Shown here piece by piece: positions 7,729-16,913 of a DNA stretch of 64,000 bases. The first letter of the stretch is position 1; each line of letters starts with the position of its first letter. The stretch covers positions 1 to 64,000 of the forward strand of contig NZ_PJJN01000027.1 of NCBI RefSeq assembly GCF_002929825.1. Direction: 5' to 3'. A model generated the notes under the pieces. That model had not been told where the DNA came from. It saw only the letters and a list, made by a program, of their open reading frames with translations, and ran no database searches. This stretch comes from Cryobacterium sp. Y29 (GTDB taxonomy: Bacteria; Actinomycetota; Actinomycetes; Actinomycetales; Microbacteriaceae). The position numbers were made by a program, and so were the translations under genes.

Positions 7729-8613
7729 GTGGAATCAAGCAATCCGTTCGGGCAGCTCATATTGGGAGGTCTAACCTCGGGCTTGCTGTACGCCCTCCTG
7801 CTTCTTGGCTTTATGGTCGTATTTCAGGTCAGTAAGACCGTGAACTTCGCCTTTGGCCAAGTGGGAATGGTTGCCGCATTCTCAGCGTGGTTCTTCTGGT
7901 CATCACTCGGACTGCCGCTTCCTGTCGCGATTGGGATAGGGGCAATTCTGGCCGTGGTTGTCAACAGTGCGATCGGGATAATCGTTATCACCAAGATTCC
8001 TGCTGGACGACCAGGTCTTGACCTAGTGGTCACCCTGGGTATCTTTCTCTTTCTCACGGCCGTAATGCAGCTACTCATTGACGCAAATGCTCACGCCTTC
8101 CCTTCTTTAGGGGGAGATAAACGGACGGTACTTGGCGGCGTTGTTGTCAATGCCAACGACGTGGCGATCATGGTTTTGGGGGTTTTTGTCATAGGGGGCG
8201 TCTACGTACTTTTCAGCCGCACAACCCTTGGTATGGAACTACGTGCGAGCGCGGAGAACGCGGACATCGCCGCCTCAGCAGGGGTAAACGTACGTCTCCT
8301 GCGGCTCGGTACTTGGACGTTTGCTGGTTTGCTCGCGGCGTTGGTAGCCGTCCTTGTTGCCAGCCGGCTTTCCGTCGATGCGTTCTACATGACTCCGGTA
8401 CTCATCAAGGCATTTGTTGCCGGGATGATCGGCGGGATGGATCGGTTCTTTGCCCCACTCGTGATCGCCATCGGGATCGGGGTCTACGAGGCGCTCGCGA
8501 TCTTCATCTGGGGATCGAGCGCCGGAACGCCGGCGGTCTTCCTTCTCATCATTATTGCGTTGGCAGTAATGCCCAAGCGATTCACTGCGGCCCGCCACGA
8601 GGTTCGAGCATGA
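7729..8613 (+). CDS. Branched-chain-type ABC importer, LivH-like permease
   Basis: A membrane protein of about 294 residues with roughly eight hydrophobic helices and the LivH-type opening GLTSGLLYALLLLGF, followed by VNFAFGQVGM. It forms the channel together with the LivM-like permease encoded directly after it (ATGA overlap at 8610-8613). Two starts are possible: ATG at 7693 without a ribosome site, and GTG at 7729 with GGTGGA just upstream; the second gives the usual short N-terminus. The 120-155 bases after the binding-protein gene hold no gene; an operon-internal promoter or processing site there is possible but not visible. Confidence 0.85.
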   Translation: MESSNPFGQLILGGLTSGLLYALLLLGFMVVFQVSKTVNFAFGQVGMVAAFSAWFFWSSLGLPLPVAIGIGAILAVVVNSAIGIIVITKIPAGRPGLDLVVTLGIFLFLTAVMQLLIDANAHAFPSLGGDKRTVLGGVVVNANDVAIMVLGVFVIGGVYVLFSRTTLGMELRASAENADIAASAGVNVRLLRLGTWTFAGLLAALVAVLVASRLSVDAFYMTPVLIKAFVAGMIGGMDRFFAPLVIAIGIGVYEALAIFIWGSSAGTPAVFLLIIIALAVMPKRFTAARHEVRA

Positions 8614-9626
8614 CCACTCAAATTCGACAACTGCCCGCGACCCCATCCATGATGAGCCCGCCACCTGCCCGGTGGCCTCACCTGTCGACAGTAGTAATTG
8701 TCGGTCTCATTGCGGCTGTTCCTCTCGTTTTTTTCGGGGACTACTGGATGTTCGTCGCCGCTAAAATCCTCGCCTTTGGTATTGCGGCTATGGGGCTCCA
8801 GATTCTCTACGGGCGGGCCGGACTGATGTCTTTGGCACAAGGCGCGTTCATGGGTGTAGGCGCCTACGCCGGCTATCTAGTAGCCCAAAGCGGCCTAGGA
8901 CCGGGAATACAATTGCTGGCGGTGATCGGGGCTGCTTCTCTTGTGGCTCTCATTGTCGGTCTGCCGACGCTTAGATTGTCCCCGCTTCGGCTCGCGATTG
9001 TCACTCTTGCATTTGGCGAGCTCTTCAACTGGCTGCTCATAAATTCCACGGAATGGACTGGCGGCAGTCAAGGGGCGCCTGTAGAGCCCTTGATCATCTT
9101 TGGTTTCGACACGAGCTATCCCCTGGATGCTTACTTGGTGGCACTCGCCTTTGCGGTGCCACTGACGCTTTTTGCACTCAACCTTGGGCAAACCCACCTT
9201 GGACGACGGATGATGGCAATTCGCGACAGCGAGATGGCAGCCGTTTCTGTCGGGGTGTTCATACCTAAGACAAAAATCATCGCCTTCGTGCTGAGCGCCG
9301 TGTTCGGCGGCATCGGCGGCTGGCTCTACTCCGCCACGACGGGCTTTATCGCCCCGCCAGATTTCGATCTCTTCGCTTCCGTATTCCTTCTTGCGGCAGT
9401 GGTCATCGGTGGATCACGGAGCGTGGCGGGTGCCTGGATGGGCACTGCCTTCATCGTGCTGCTGCCAGAAGGCTTCAATCTGATCGGACAGCCGAACTTG
9501 TATGCCCTTGCGGGCGGATTGCTGTTGGCCACAACGGCATTGCTGCTTCCCGATGGTTTTTCTGGAGTCTTCGCCCATATCAAGTCCCTGATTACCCGCA
9601 TGCGAGCACAGGAGGACCGAGCATGA
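8610..9626 (+). CDS. Branched-chain-type ABC importer, LivM-like permease
   Basis: A 338-residue membrane protein of the LivM family: about ten hydrophobic helices and the motif GRAGLMSLAQGAFMGVGAYA near residue 70. The ATG at 8610 overlaps the stop of the LivH-like gene by four bases, and its own stop overlaps the ATPase gene by four bases, so the genes are translationally coupled. The first 24 residues are rich in Pro and Thr and probably cytoplasmic. It works with LivH in moving the substrate across the cytoplasmic membrane. Confidence 0.87.
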   Translation: MTTQIRQLPATPSMMSPPPARWPHLSTVVIVGLIAAVPLVFFGDYWMFVAAKILAFGIAAMGLQILYGRAGLMSLAQGAFMGVGAYAGYLVAQSGLGPGIQLLAVIGAASLVALIVGLPTLRLSPLRLAIVTLAFGELFNWLLINSTEWTGGSQGAPVEPLIIFGFDTSYPLDAYLVALAFAVPLTLFALNLGQTHLGRRMMAIRDSEMAAVSVGVFIPKTKIIAFVLSAVFGGIGGWLYSATTGFIAPPDFDLFASVFLLAAVVIGGSRSVAGAWMGTAFIVLLPEGFNLIGQPNLYALAGGLLLATTALLLPDGFSGVFAHIKSLITRMRAQEDRA

Positions 9627-10411
9627 ACGCGACTGGTTATGCGATGCGGACGGATCAGCTCACTGTGCGTTACGGCTCCTTCACGGCACTTAGTGAGGTG
9701 AGTGTTGGGCTTCGGGCCGGCGCCATTACTGGATTGATTGGTCCAAATGGGGCTGGGAAGACTACTCTGCTCAACGCGCTCAGCGGCTTTACGGACGTGC
9801 ACAGCGGCGTCGTGTACCTCGAGGAGAAGGACGTGACTACACTCGCTGCGCACCGACGAGCGCGGGCGGGGGTAATCCGGGGCTTCCAGACAGTGCGTCT
9901 ACTGGAGCGGGAAAGCGTTCTAGATAACGTCCTCCTCGGCGCTGAACGGTTGCATCAACCGTCAGATTGCTCGCAGATACTTGGCCTCCCTGCACATTGG
10001 AAATGGCGAACGGTAGCTCGAAGTAAGGCCGCCGACGTGCTTGAGCTCCTCGGGCTGAGCTCGGACTCTCACCGGTCCGTGGACTCTCTTCCGTTCGCTA
10101 GCAGACGGCTGGTTGAAGTTGCGCGAGTGCTTATCAGCGCACCACCAGTTGTGCTCTTGGACGAACCGGCTGCCGGTCTCGACCAACGTGGGCGGATTGA
10201 GCTGGCGGGAGCATTGGTCCGAGTGCACGAACAAACCGGGCTGACAATGGCGGTAGTTGAGCACGATATTGATTTTGTCACGCGACTTTGCGGGAGCGTG
10301 ATCGCCATGGATTCGGGTAGTCACGTCATGACCGGGACGCCGCAAGAGGTCTTTTCGGACGCGCGGGTTCAGATCGCCTATTTCGGAAGGGCAGCTAATG
10401 CTCACGCTTGA
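9623..10411 (+). CDS. Branched-chain-type ABC importer, LivG-like ATPase
   Basis: A 262-residue ABC ATPase. The Walker A motif is GPNGAGKTT near residue 38, Walker B is VVLLDEPAAGLD near residue 177, and the switch His lies in VVEHDIDF. The ABC signature is weak: where most proteins have LSGGQ it reads LPFASRRLVEVAR, with Ala in place of the signature Gly. LivG-type proteins often vary here, so activity is still likely. The ATG overlaps the LivM gene by four bases. Confidence 0.85.
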   Translation: MNATGYAMRTDQLTVRYGSFTALSEVSVGLRAGAITGLIGPNGAGKTTLLNALSGFTDVHSGVVYLEEKDVTTLAAHRRARAGVIRGFQTVRLLERESVLDNVLLGAERLHQPSDCSQILGLPAHWKWRTVARSKAADVLELLGLSSDSHRSVDSLPFASRRLVEVARVLISAPPVVLLDEPAAGLDQRGRIELAGALVRVHEQTGLTMAVVEHDIDFVTRLCGSVIAMDSGSHVMTGTPQEVFSDARVQIAYFGRAANAHA

Positions 10412-11102
10412 ATCTGTAAAGGCGTGGTACGGCACAACTCAGGTTCTCTTTGGCGTAAACCTCAGCGTTGCGCGCGGGGAAACACTCGCATTACTCGGGA
10501 CCAATGGGGCAGGTAAGACAACGACGCTCCGCGCCATTGCTGGCCTGGTGACCACTACGGGGTTGATCAGCATCGATGGGCGTGATATTCGTAGGCTGCC
10601 CACTCATCGACGCGTGCGTGCAAACGGAATCGCTGTCGTTCACGAGGGACGAGGATTGCTCGCGGATCTGACGGTAAAAGAAAATATCGTTCTGGGGACA
10701 ACGCGGGCCCAACGCAAGCAGCTCGACGACATTCTGGATTTGTTTCCGGCGCTGAAGGGCCGCACGGGTGAAGCGGCATCACTTCTGAGTGGTGGCCAGC
10801 AACAGATGGTTGCCCTTGCTAGGGCGCTGTTGCGTCAACCGGATTACCTGTTACTCGATGAGCCTGCGCTTGGCTTGGCCCCATCGGTAATCGATGAGAT
10901 CTACGGCCACGTCTCGCGCCTGTGCACGCAAGGAATGGGTGTTGTGCTGGTGGAGCAGAGCGTTACCCGCGCCGCCCAAGTGGCCGACCGGATGGCACTG
11001 CTGCGAGTTGGTGAAATCGCCCGAGTTATAGACCCGTCGAACTCGACGGACATTGATTTCTTCATGGAAGAAACTTTTGGCCTTCACAAGAAGCAGGTCT
11101 AA
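10398..11102 (+). CDS. Branched-chain-type ABC importer, LivF-like ATPase
   Basis: A 234-residue ABC ATPase that pairs with the LivG-like protein. Walker A is GTNGAGKTT, the signature LSGGQQQMVALARALL is canonical, and Walker B is YLLLDEPALGLAP, typical of LivF. The gene overlaps the LivG gene by 14 bases, and GAAGGG precedes its ATG. With a normal signature here and a degenerate one in its partner, the two ATP sites are probably unequal. Confidence 0.88.
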   Translation: MLTLESVKAWYGTTQVLFGVNLSVARGETLALLGTNGAGKTTTLRAIAGLVTTTGLISIDGRDIRRLPTHRRVRANGIAVVHEGRGLLADLTVKENIVLGTTRAQRKQLDDILDLFPALKGRTGEAASLLSGGQQQMVALARALLRQPDYLLLDEPALGLAPSVIDEIYGHVSRLCTQGMGVVLVEQSVTRAAQVADRMALLRVGEIARVIDPSNSTDIDFFMEETFGLHKKQV

Positions 11103-11145
11103 TGCAGTTGTTCTGCGCAGCCAATAACGCACAAAAAGGAGTGAA

Positions 11146-12078
11146 ATGCCTACTACTACTCTCGCGACCGCAAACGTCCGCATAGAGCAAGACAAAGGTC
11201 GCAACCTGGGGAAGTTTGTTGAAATGATCGATGAGGCTGCGGCCAAGGGGGCGGACATTCTCGTGTTGCCTGAGGTGGGGCTCCAAGGCTACGCCGACTT
11301 AGCATTTGCTTTAGGGAGCACCAGCAGCGTAGCCCAAAAGCAGTACTACTACCGAAACGCCGAAACCGTTCCAGGACCAGCGACGGATGTCATCGCTGCT
11401 AAGGCGGCAGAGCATGGCATGTACATCCAGCTCGGCTTGGCTGAGAGGGCTGTTCGGGGTGACGTGATTCTAAATGCGGCGGCCGTCATCGGACCTGAAG
11501 GTGTCGTGAATGTGTACCGCAAAACCCACAACCAGTTCGAGTTCCCGTACTTCAATCCTGGACAGGAGCTACCGGTCTTTGATCTTCCGTTCGCCCGGAC
11601 CGGAAGCTTGATTTGCTATGACCTAGCGTTCCCGGAGGTGATGCGAACTTTTGCCCTGAAGGGTGCCAATCTCGCGCTGAAGTCCACGGCATGGCCGATG
11701 AAAGGACACGACCGAGAAACGGACTATCACGGGTATTCCCATGACCTTGCTGCCCGAGCGAATGCATTTTTCAACCAGATGTGGTTGGTTACGTCCAACC
11801 ACTGCGAGAAGGGGGCTTACAGTACGGGACTGGACTACTGGGGTCGTTCGCAGATCGTGGACCCGTTCGGCAACGTTGTTGCTGCGCTCGACGATGAGGA
11901 GGGGGTTGTTGTTCACACGGCAGACCTTGAGGCCGAGGTCGTTCGGAGCAGGACGAACGGCTTCTTCGGGCTCAACTTGGTGCAGGACCGTCGGCCCGAT
12001 CTCTATGAAGAATTGGTGCGAACGGACCTCTACGGACAGTCGGACTCGATGCGGATCAACGGTCCTCATCCCGCTTAG
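11146..12078 (+). CDS. Nitrilase-superfamily amidohydrolase
   Basis: A 310-residue carbon-nitrogen hydrolase with the full catalytic set of the nitrilase superfamily: Glu43 in LPEVGLQG, Lys126 in YRKTH and Cys157 in LICYDLAFPEV. Members cleave nitriles, amides or N-carbamoyl compounds to acids and ammonia. The Asp after the catalytic Cys and the general length suggest an amidase or carbamoylase rather than a true nitrilase, but the substrate is not readable. A perfect ribosome site (AAGGAG) lies 4 bases before the ATG. It follows the importer after 43 bases, so it probably acts on the imported compound in the cytoplasm. Confidence 0.85.
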   Translation: MPTTTLATANVRIEQDKGRNLGKFVEMIDEAAAKGADILVLPEVGLQGYADLAFALGSTSSVAQKQYYYRNAETVPGPATDVIAAKAAEHGMYIQLGLAERAVRGDVILNAAAVIGPEGVVNVYRKTHNQFEFPYFNPGQELPVFDLPFARTGSLICYDLAFPEVMRTFALKGANLALKSTAWPMKGHDRETDYHGYSHDLAARANAFFNQMWLVTSNHCEKGAYSTGLDYWGRSQIVDPFGNVVAALDDEEGVVVHTADLEAEVVRSRTNGFFGLNLVQDRRPDLYEELVRTDLYGQSDSMRINGPHPA

Positions 12079-12140
12079 CCCGTTGCTTTCGAGCCCCACC
12101 ATCCAGCCCACCGCGACATCCAAAGAGGGAATCTTCCGCT

Positions 12141-13676
12141 GTGAACGCGTTTCTTGATGAAATCCAGCTGGCCTATGTAGCCACCGGAAAACCGCACAAA
12201 AGACTAATCCTCCGTGGAGTGATAGTCATCGACGGCACTGGAGGACCACCCTTTGGGCCGGCCGACATTGTCATAGAGATGGACACGATCACACGGATCG
12301 TGCAATATGGCACGTCACCCTGGCAGAACCAGTCACCCGTCAGACTGGTGCCCGGTCCGGAAGATGCCGTCTTGGATCTTGACGGCTGCTATATCCTGCC
12401 TGGCCTCGTAGATGCGCACGCGCATATTGGCGGCCCCGCGCAGGTGCCAAGTGCCGAATATGTGCACAAGCTATGGCTGGGTCATGGGGTCACCACAGTG
12501 CGGGAACTTGGCTCGATCTACAACGGCCTTGACTTCACACTGGAACAGGCCCGGCTCAGCAACCGATACGAGATTGCTGCGCCAGACATCGTTCCATATG
12601 TGTATTTTGGGTGGGGCGCAGATCATTGGATCTCTGATCCAGACGAAGCGCGCGCCTGGGTCAGAACCGTTGCTGCTCATGGCGCGAAAGGTATCAAGCT
12701 CTTCGGCCTGGCCCCCAACGTAATGAAAGCAACGCTTGAGGAAGCCCAGGCCCATAACCTTCAGACAGCATGCCACCACGCCCAGCAGTATGTGTCCGGC
12801 GCGAATGCACTCGATACCGCGCGATGGGGACTCAAGAGTGTAGAACATTGGTACGGAATTCCCGAGGCTATGTTTACCGATCGACGAGTGCAGGACTACC
12901 CGAGCGATTACAACTACGTGAACGAGGCCGACCGGTTCGCCGCAGCTGGGCGTTTGTGGGAGGCGGCGGCGCCGCCCGGTAGTGCACGGTGGAACGATAC
13001 GATCGACGAATTCGTTTCCCTCGGTACCGCATTGGTCCCTACATTCAATGTCTACATTGGTGCCAGAGACGCCGCCCGAGTTAGGACCTCGGAGTGGCAC
13101 CCGCGTTATACGGCCCGTGAGCTGAAAGCATTCTTCTCCCCTAACTCAGGAGAGCATGGTTCATTCTTTGAGAATTGGGGAACCGAGGAGGAAGTCTCAT
13201 GGCGTCGCTCCTACTCATTGTGGATGAGTTTCATTCGAGACTTCTATGACAGGGGCGGACTCCTTGGCGCAGGCAGTGACTCTGGCTTCATCTACAAGGT
13301 GTATGGATTTGGCCTCATCGAAGAGTTGGAGCTTCTACGTGAAGCAGGTGTCTCCGCACTTGAGGTCATCGGGATTGCAACGCTTGGTGGTGCCAAAATT
13401 GCAGGCATCGACACCGTCACGGGAAGTATAGAAGTGGGTAAGCGAGCGGACCTCCTCATCGTCCAAGAAAACCCTCTGAAGAACTTGAAGGTGCTGTACG
13501 GGCACGGTCACAGCGCAGAAGAAGCCGATGGCGGTAGGAGTGCCGTCGGCGGTGTCACTTTGACGATGAAGGCGGGTGCTGTCTTCAATGCTCGGGACAT
13601 GCTTTCCGATGTGCGTGACATCGTCGCCGAGCAGAGCGCCAATGGTGCGATATTCGAAACCGTTCACGACCACTGA
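12141..13676 (+). CDS. Metal-dependent amidohydrolase
   Basis: A 511-residue member of the amidohydrolase superfamily (urease/dihydroorotase/imidazolonepropionase type). The metal ligands are visible: His93 and His95 in DAHAH, Lys186 in GIKLFG as possible carbamylated bridge, His213, His236 in VEHWYG and Asp380 in AGSDSGF. The C-terminal end carries the usual composite beta domain (GSIEVGKRADLLIV). GTG start with GAGGGA upstream. It probably opens a ring amide or removes an N-acyl or amidine group. Together with the nitrilase-type enzyme it suggests stepwise hydrolysis of one imported nitrogen compound. The gene order says it is last in the operon. Confidence 0.82.
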   Translation: MNAFLDEIQLAYVATGKPHKRLILRGVIVIDGTGGPPFGPADIVIEMDTITRIVQYGTSPWQNQSPVRLVPGPEDAVLDLDGCYILPGLVDAHAHIGGPAQVPSAEYVHKLWLGHGVTTVRELGSIYNGLDFTLEQARLSNRYEIAAPDIVPYVYFGWGADHWISDPDEARAWVRTVAAHGAKGIKLFGLAPNVMKATLEEAQAHNLQTACHHAQQYVSGANALDTARWGLKSVEHWYGIPEAMFTDRRVQDYPSDYNYVNEADRFAAAGRLWEAAAPPGSARWNDTIDEFVSLGTALVPTFNVYIGARDAARVRTSEWHPRYTARELKAFFSPNSGEHGSFFENWGTEEEVSWRRSYSLWMSFIRDFYDRGGLLGAGSDSGFIYKVYGFGLIEELELLREAGVSALEVIGIATLGGAKIAGIDTVTGSIEVGKRADLLIVQENPLKNLKVLYGHGHSAEEADGGRSAVGGVTLTMKAGAVFNARDMLSDVRDIVAEQSANGAIFETVHDH

Positions 13677-13953
13677 ACATCGGTGGCGGCGCGCTGCACT
13701 CCGGACTCATGGCGAAGCCTGGTGGCAGGGAACCTTCTGATCGCCCACATGTCTCGACAATCAGGAGCTTTCAGGGACATGAATCCCTTCGGCGGGTTAG
13801 TGATGGCGTCGGGCTCGCGTCGTCATTTAGCTCGCTGGCCACGCTTCCCTCCAGGTTCTGGTGTGATCTCAAATGACTGAGGTGATGCGGTCCAAGCCAG
13901 CCTTCGATTCCACGTGCGTATCCCGCCCGCTCTGTGATCGTTGGTGGGCATAG

Positions 13954-14503
13954 GTGAACCGTCCCGGGTTTCATGTAATGACCACGTTCGCCATCACTTA
14001 TGGCGTGAGCGTTCTGGAACTGGATCGGGCTCTGCTCGTGAACGCCACCCTGATCGCGGCAGTCGTACAGATCGGCGTCATTTTGATGATGGGGCGCGTG
14101 GCAGAGCGCTTCGGTGCCGGACGAGTCACGATGTGGGGCGGCATCGCCACAGCCGTCGCAGCCTTACCGGATCTTCTGGCTCATCGACACCGGCCACCCC
14201 CTAGCCGTGATCTTCGCGATCACGCTCGGTATAGCGCTGCTCTCCACCGCCTATGCGGTGTCGGGCACCCTGCTGACCGAGCTCTTTCCACCCCGGCTGC
14301 GATACAGCGGCGTGGCCCTCGGCTACAACATTGCCGGCGCTCTCAGTGGGTTTCTGCCGTTCCTCGCCCTCGCCATGCTCAGCTTCTCGGATGGAGCCTC
14401 GTGGCCCGCGGCGGCCATCCTCGCCGTCGTCGCCCTGATCACCTCGGTGGGCGGCTACTTCGGTGGGCGCCTGAAGATAAAGGACATGGACATAATCGAG
14501 TAG
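13954..14503 (+). pseudogene. MHS-family transporter, C-terminal fragment with frameshift
   Basis: The first part (to about 14165) reads as the middle of a metabolite:H+ symporter: VMTTFAITYGVSVLELDRA, then GRVAERFGAG. The homology then continues one frame over, from FWLIDTGHPLAV to the C-terminus with LTELFPPRLRYSGVALGYN, a typical MHS motif. The change by one base means an insertion of one base or loss of two near 14165. The N-terminal half of the carrier is missing and an in-frame stop lies just upstream. About 275 bases before it hold no gene. It is a remnant of the family that is intact at 15371. Confidence 0.8.
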
Positions 14504-15370
14504 CTGCTACTGGGCGGTACCCCTCTGGCTTCCGTTTGTTGATGGCGGCCGTCACCGCGTGTGTGGCGGCCGTCATGGTCTCATCGGATTTGATCGCTGA
14601 AGCTGGGTCTGCAGCCGCCAGGCCGTTCCATCTCTTTGCTGGCTGGTCGGCACCCACGGCCTCGGGTACGTCAAGGCTGTGTCTTGTTGCCGGACCGGCA
14701 CTGGGCGCTGCATCTGGTTGTCAGGGCGAGCACCACTATGTCTTGGAGGTGGGTGAGGGCAGTCCTCTTGCGGTCTCAGCTCCGCTCGACCGACGGATTG
14801 GGAATTTTCGTCGGCGGCGCAGGCGGCCATCATCACAATCCGCGTGATCCCGGATGACCGATGGGAGGTTCCTTGGGCTCGACATCGCCGACAGTGAGAA
14901 CGCGGGCTCCTCGATCAGCCTGTATCAGGCTTTCACACGCGAACGGGCCTGCAGCTGGGCACGATGAAGCTTTCGGTGCGCGGGGGTTGAATGAATCGCT
15001 GCTGTGCGCGGATCAATGGATTACGGACTTTCAGGAGTTTGCGATAAAGCCCGGAATGCGTGCGCTTATCATGAAAGAAAATGTTGCAACTCTATTGGAA
15101 TTGAACTAGCAAAGACGCAGGGAAATGAGATTGGAAGCCCCAGTCGGCGACAATTTCTCAAGTAACATATTTCAGATTTGCAGCTAAATGCAGTCTTTCT
15201 GAGCGCATGTCGATTATTTTGCTCTGTTGGCAATAAATGGATTAGTGTCGAATTTGGGCAGGCGGAACGCTATTGTTTCGCATTATATTCGAATGAATCA
15301 ATGTTGATTCGTTAGAGGATAACTCCACGAAGCAAGCCTTCGATATAAGAACCGAGTAAGGACAAGGTCC
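14504..15370. other. Long intergenic region, AT-rich at its right end
   Basis: No convincing gene is seen in these 870 bases. Short open frames (for example 14861-15109 plus) lack a ribosome site or recognisable sequence. The last 260 bases are clearly AT-richer than the surroundings, as expected for the promoter of the intact MHS carrier, and contain the palindrome at 15295-15310. The left part may be decayed coding DNA. Confidence 0.5.
15295..15310. promoter_or_regulatory. Palindrome upstream of the MHS transporter
   Basis: A perfect inverted repeat with 7-base arms (GAATCAA and TTGATTC) around TG, 60 bases before the transporter ATG, in AT-rich DNA. Position and symmetry fit an operator. 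The regulator is not known; no regulator gene is directly adjacent. Confidence 0.5.
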
Positions 15371-16696
15371 ATGAATACGAAAGCCTCACATGCACGGCCT
15401 CGCAAAGCTGCTTTCGCCGCACTCGCCGGCACGAGCATCGAGTGGTACGACTTCTTCATCTATGCCACCGCAGCAGCGTTGGTTTTCAGACAAGTCTTCT
15501 TCCCACCGGATATGGATCCGGTTATCGGCACGATCGTTGCTTTCGGAACGACATCGTTTGGTTATCTCGGGCGCCCAATCGGTGCATTCATCTTTGGCCA
15601 CCTCGGTGACCGGATCGGCCGTAAGCCAGTGCTGGTCGCCACACTCATGCTCATGGGGCTCGGCACCGTCGGAATAGGCCTATTGCCGAGCTACGAGACA
15701 GTTGGCCCACTCGCTCCTCTCCTCCTGATCACTTTGCGACTGCTGCAGGGAGTTGCCATGGGCGGAGAATGGGGCGGCGCTGCCCTTTTGGCTGTCGAGC
15801 ATGCCCCCGCAAATCGTCGTACGTTCTTCGGTTCGTTCGTACAGCTTGGATCAGCCGTCGGAGCGACGCTCTCAGCCGCCATGTTCGCCCTTTCAGAGAT
15901 GATCGGAGATGGCCTGGTCGCGGGTTCATGGAGAATTCCTTTCGTTGCTTCTGCGGTCCTGCTCATCATCGGACTGGTCATTCGTCTTCAGGTCGGCGAG
16001 TCCCCTGAGTTCGTGCGCGCAGTCGTGAAAGGCGAGATCACAAAGGCGCCGGCTCGCGTGGTGCTCACTAAAATGCCCAAGAGACTCCTCATTGGCATCG
16101 GTGCCATGCTTGTGGCCACGGGCGGGTACTACGTGACGTCATCGTTCTTCCTCGCCTACGCCACGGAGCAGGCTGGCGTTCCAGTGGCGCTTGTCCTGAA
16201 TGCTCTGATCGTTGCGGGCCTGTTCGAAATGGCGTTCATGCCACTGGCCGGCCTTCTGGGCGACAAGTGGAAACCCCAATACGTCGTCATCGTCGGATTG
16301 GTCGGAATCACATTGATCGCCGTTCCGCTGTACCTGCTGTCGCACACCGGCTCAATGCTCGTCATCACGGTCATGCTGTCAATGACCGCCCTGTTCACGG
16401 CATGCAACTATGGCCCGATGGCGAGCATTCTGTCGTCTATCTTCCCGGTCAACGTGCGCTACACCGGCACTTCATTTGCCTACCAGGGTGCGGCGCTGAC
16501 CGCTGGAGTGCTGACACCGATTGTTCTTCCCACTCTCCTGGGCATCGCTGGTGGTTCACCCTGGCTGATCTTCTGCTACCTCGCGGTGTTCTCTGGTGTC
16601 GCTGCAGGCTGTGTGTTGGCGACGAGAAAACTGACTGTCGCTCTCCCCGTAGCGGACAGCATTGTTACAGGCACCCCTGTGGCAGAGCTGCGATAA
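15371..16696 (+). CDS. MHS-family metabolite:proton symporter (MFS)
   Basis: A 441-residue carrier with about 12 membrane helices. The start is typical of the MHS group: AGTSIEWYDFFIYATAAAL, then GYLGRPIGAFIFGHLGDRIGRK (loop 2-3 signature) and GEWGGAALLAVEHAP. Relatives carry shikimate, alpha-ketoglutarate, citrate, proline-betaine and other organic acids. No strong ribosome site is seen; the ATG is set by family length. The ureohydrolase gene follows after 217 bases in the same direction, so the substrate may be a guanidino compound or its product, but this is only an inference from position. Confidence 0.85.
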   Translation: MNTKASHARPRKAAFAALAGTSIEWYDFFIYATAAALVFRQVFFPPDMDPVIGTIVAFGTTSFGYLGRPIGAFIFGHLGDRIGRKPVLVATLMLMGLGTVGIGLLPSYETVGPLAPLLLITLRLLQGVAMGGEWGGAALLAVEHAPANRRTFFGSFVQLGSAVGATLSAAMFALSEMIGDGLVAGSWRIPFVASAVLLIIGLVIRLQVGESPEFVRAVVKGEITKAPARVVLTKMPKRLLIGIGAMLVATGGYYVTSSFFLAYATEQAGVPVALVLNALIVAGLFEMAFMPLAGLLGDKWKPQYVVIVGLVGITLIAVPLYLLSHTGSMLVITVMLSMTALFTACNYGPMASILSSIFPVNVRYTGTSFAYQGAALTAGVLTPIVLPTLLGIAGGSPWLIFCYLAVFSGVAAGCVLATRKLTVALPVADSIVTGTPVAELR

Positions 16697-16913
16697 CACG
16701 CACCGCACGGTCAGGAGCGGCTCACCGCCCGAGACCGAGTCGCCACTGGCCGCGACCACGGTAAGACAGGGCGGCACGAAAATCGGAGCACGCCTCGGAC
16801 CCCGAGTTCGCACCCTCACGATCCAATGAACGCTTCAGTCGGTGATCTGAACACTGTCATCGTCACGACAACCGGGGTGAACAGTGCCCCGCATACGAAT
16901 CGAGTCTTCTAGT

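Noticed and set aside
14861-15109. 82-codon plus-strand frame before the MHS transporter
   Set aside because: Composition is not coding-like and there is no ribosome site; kept as intergenic DNA.
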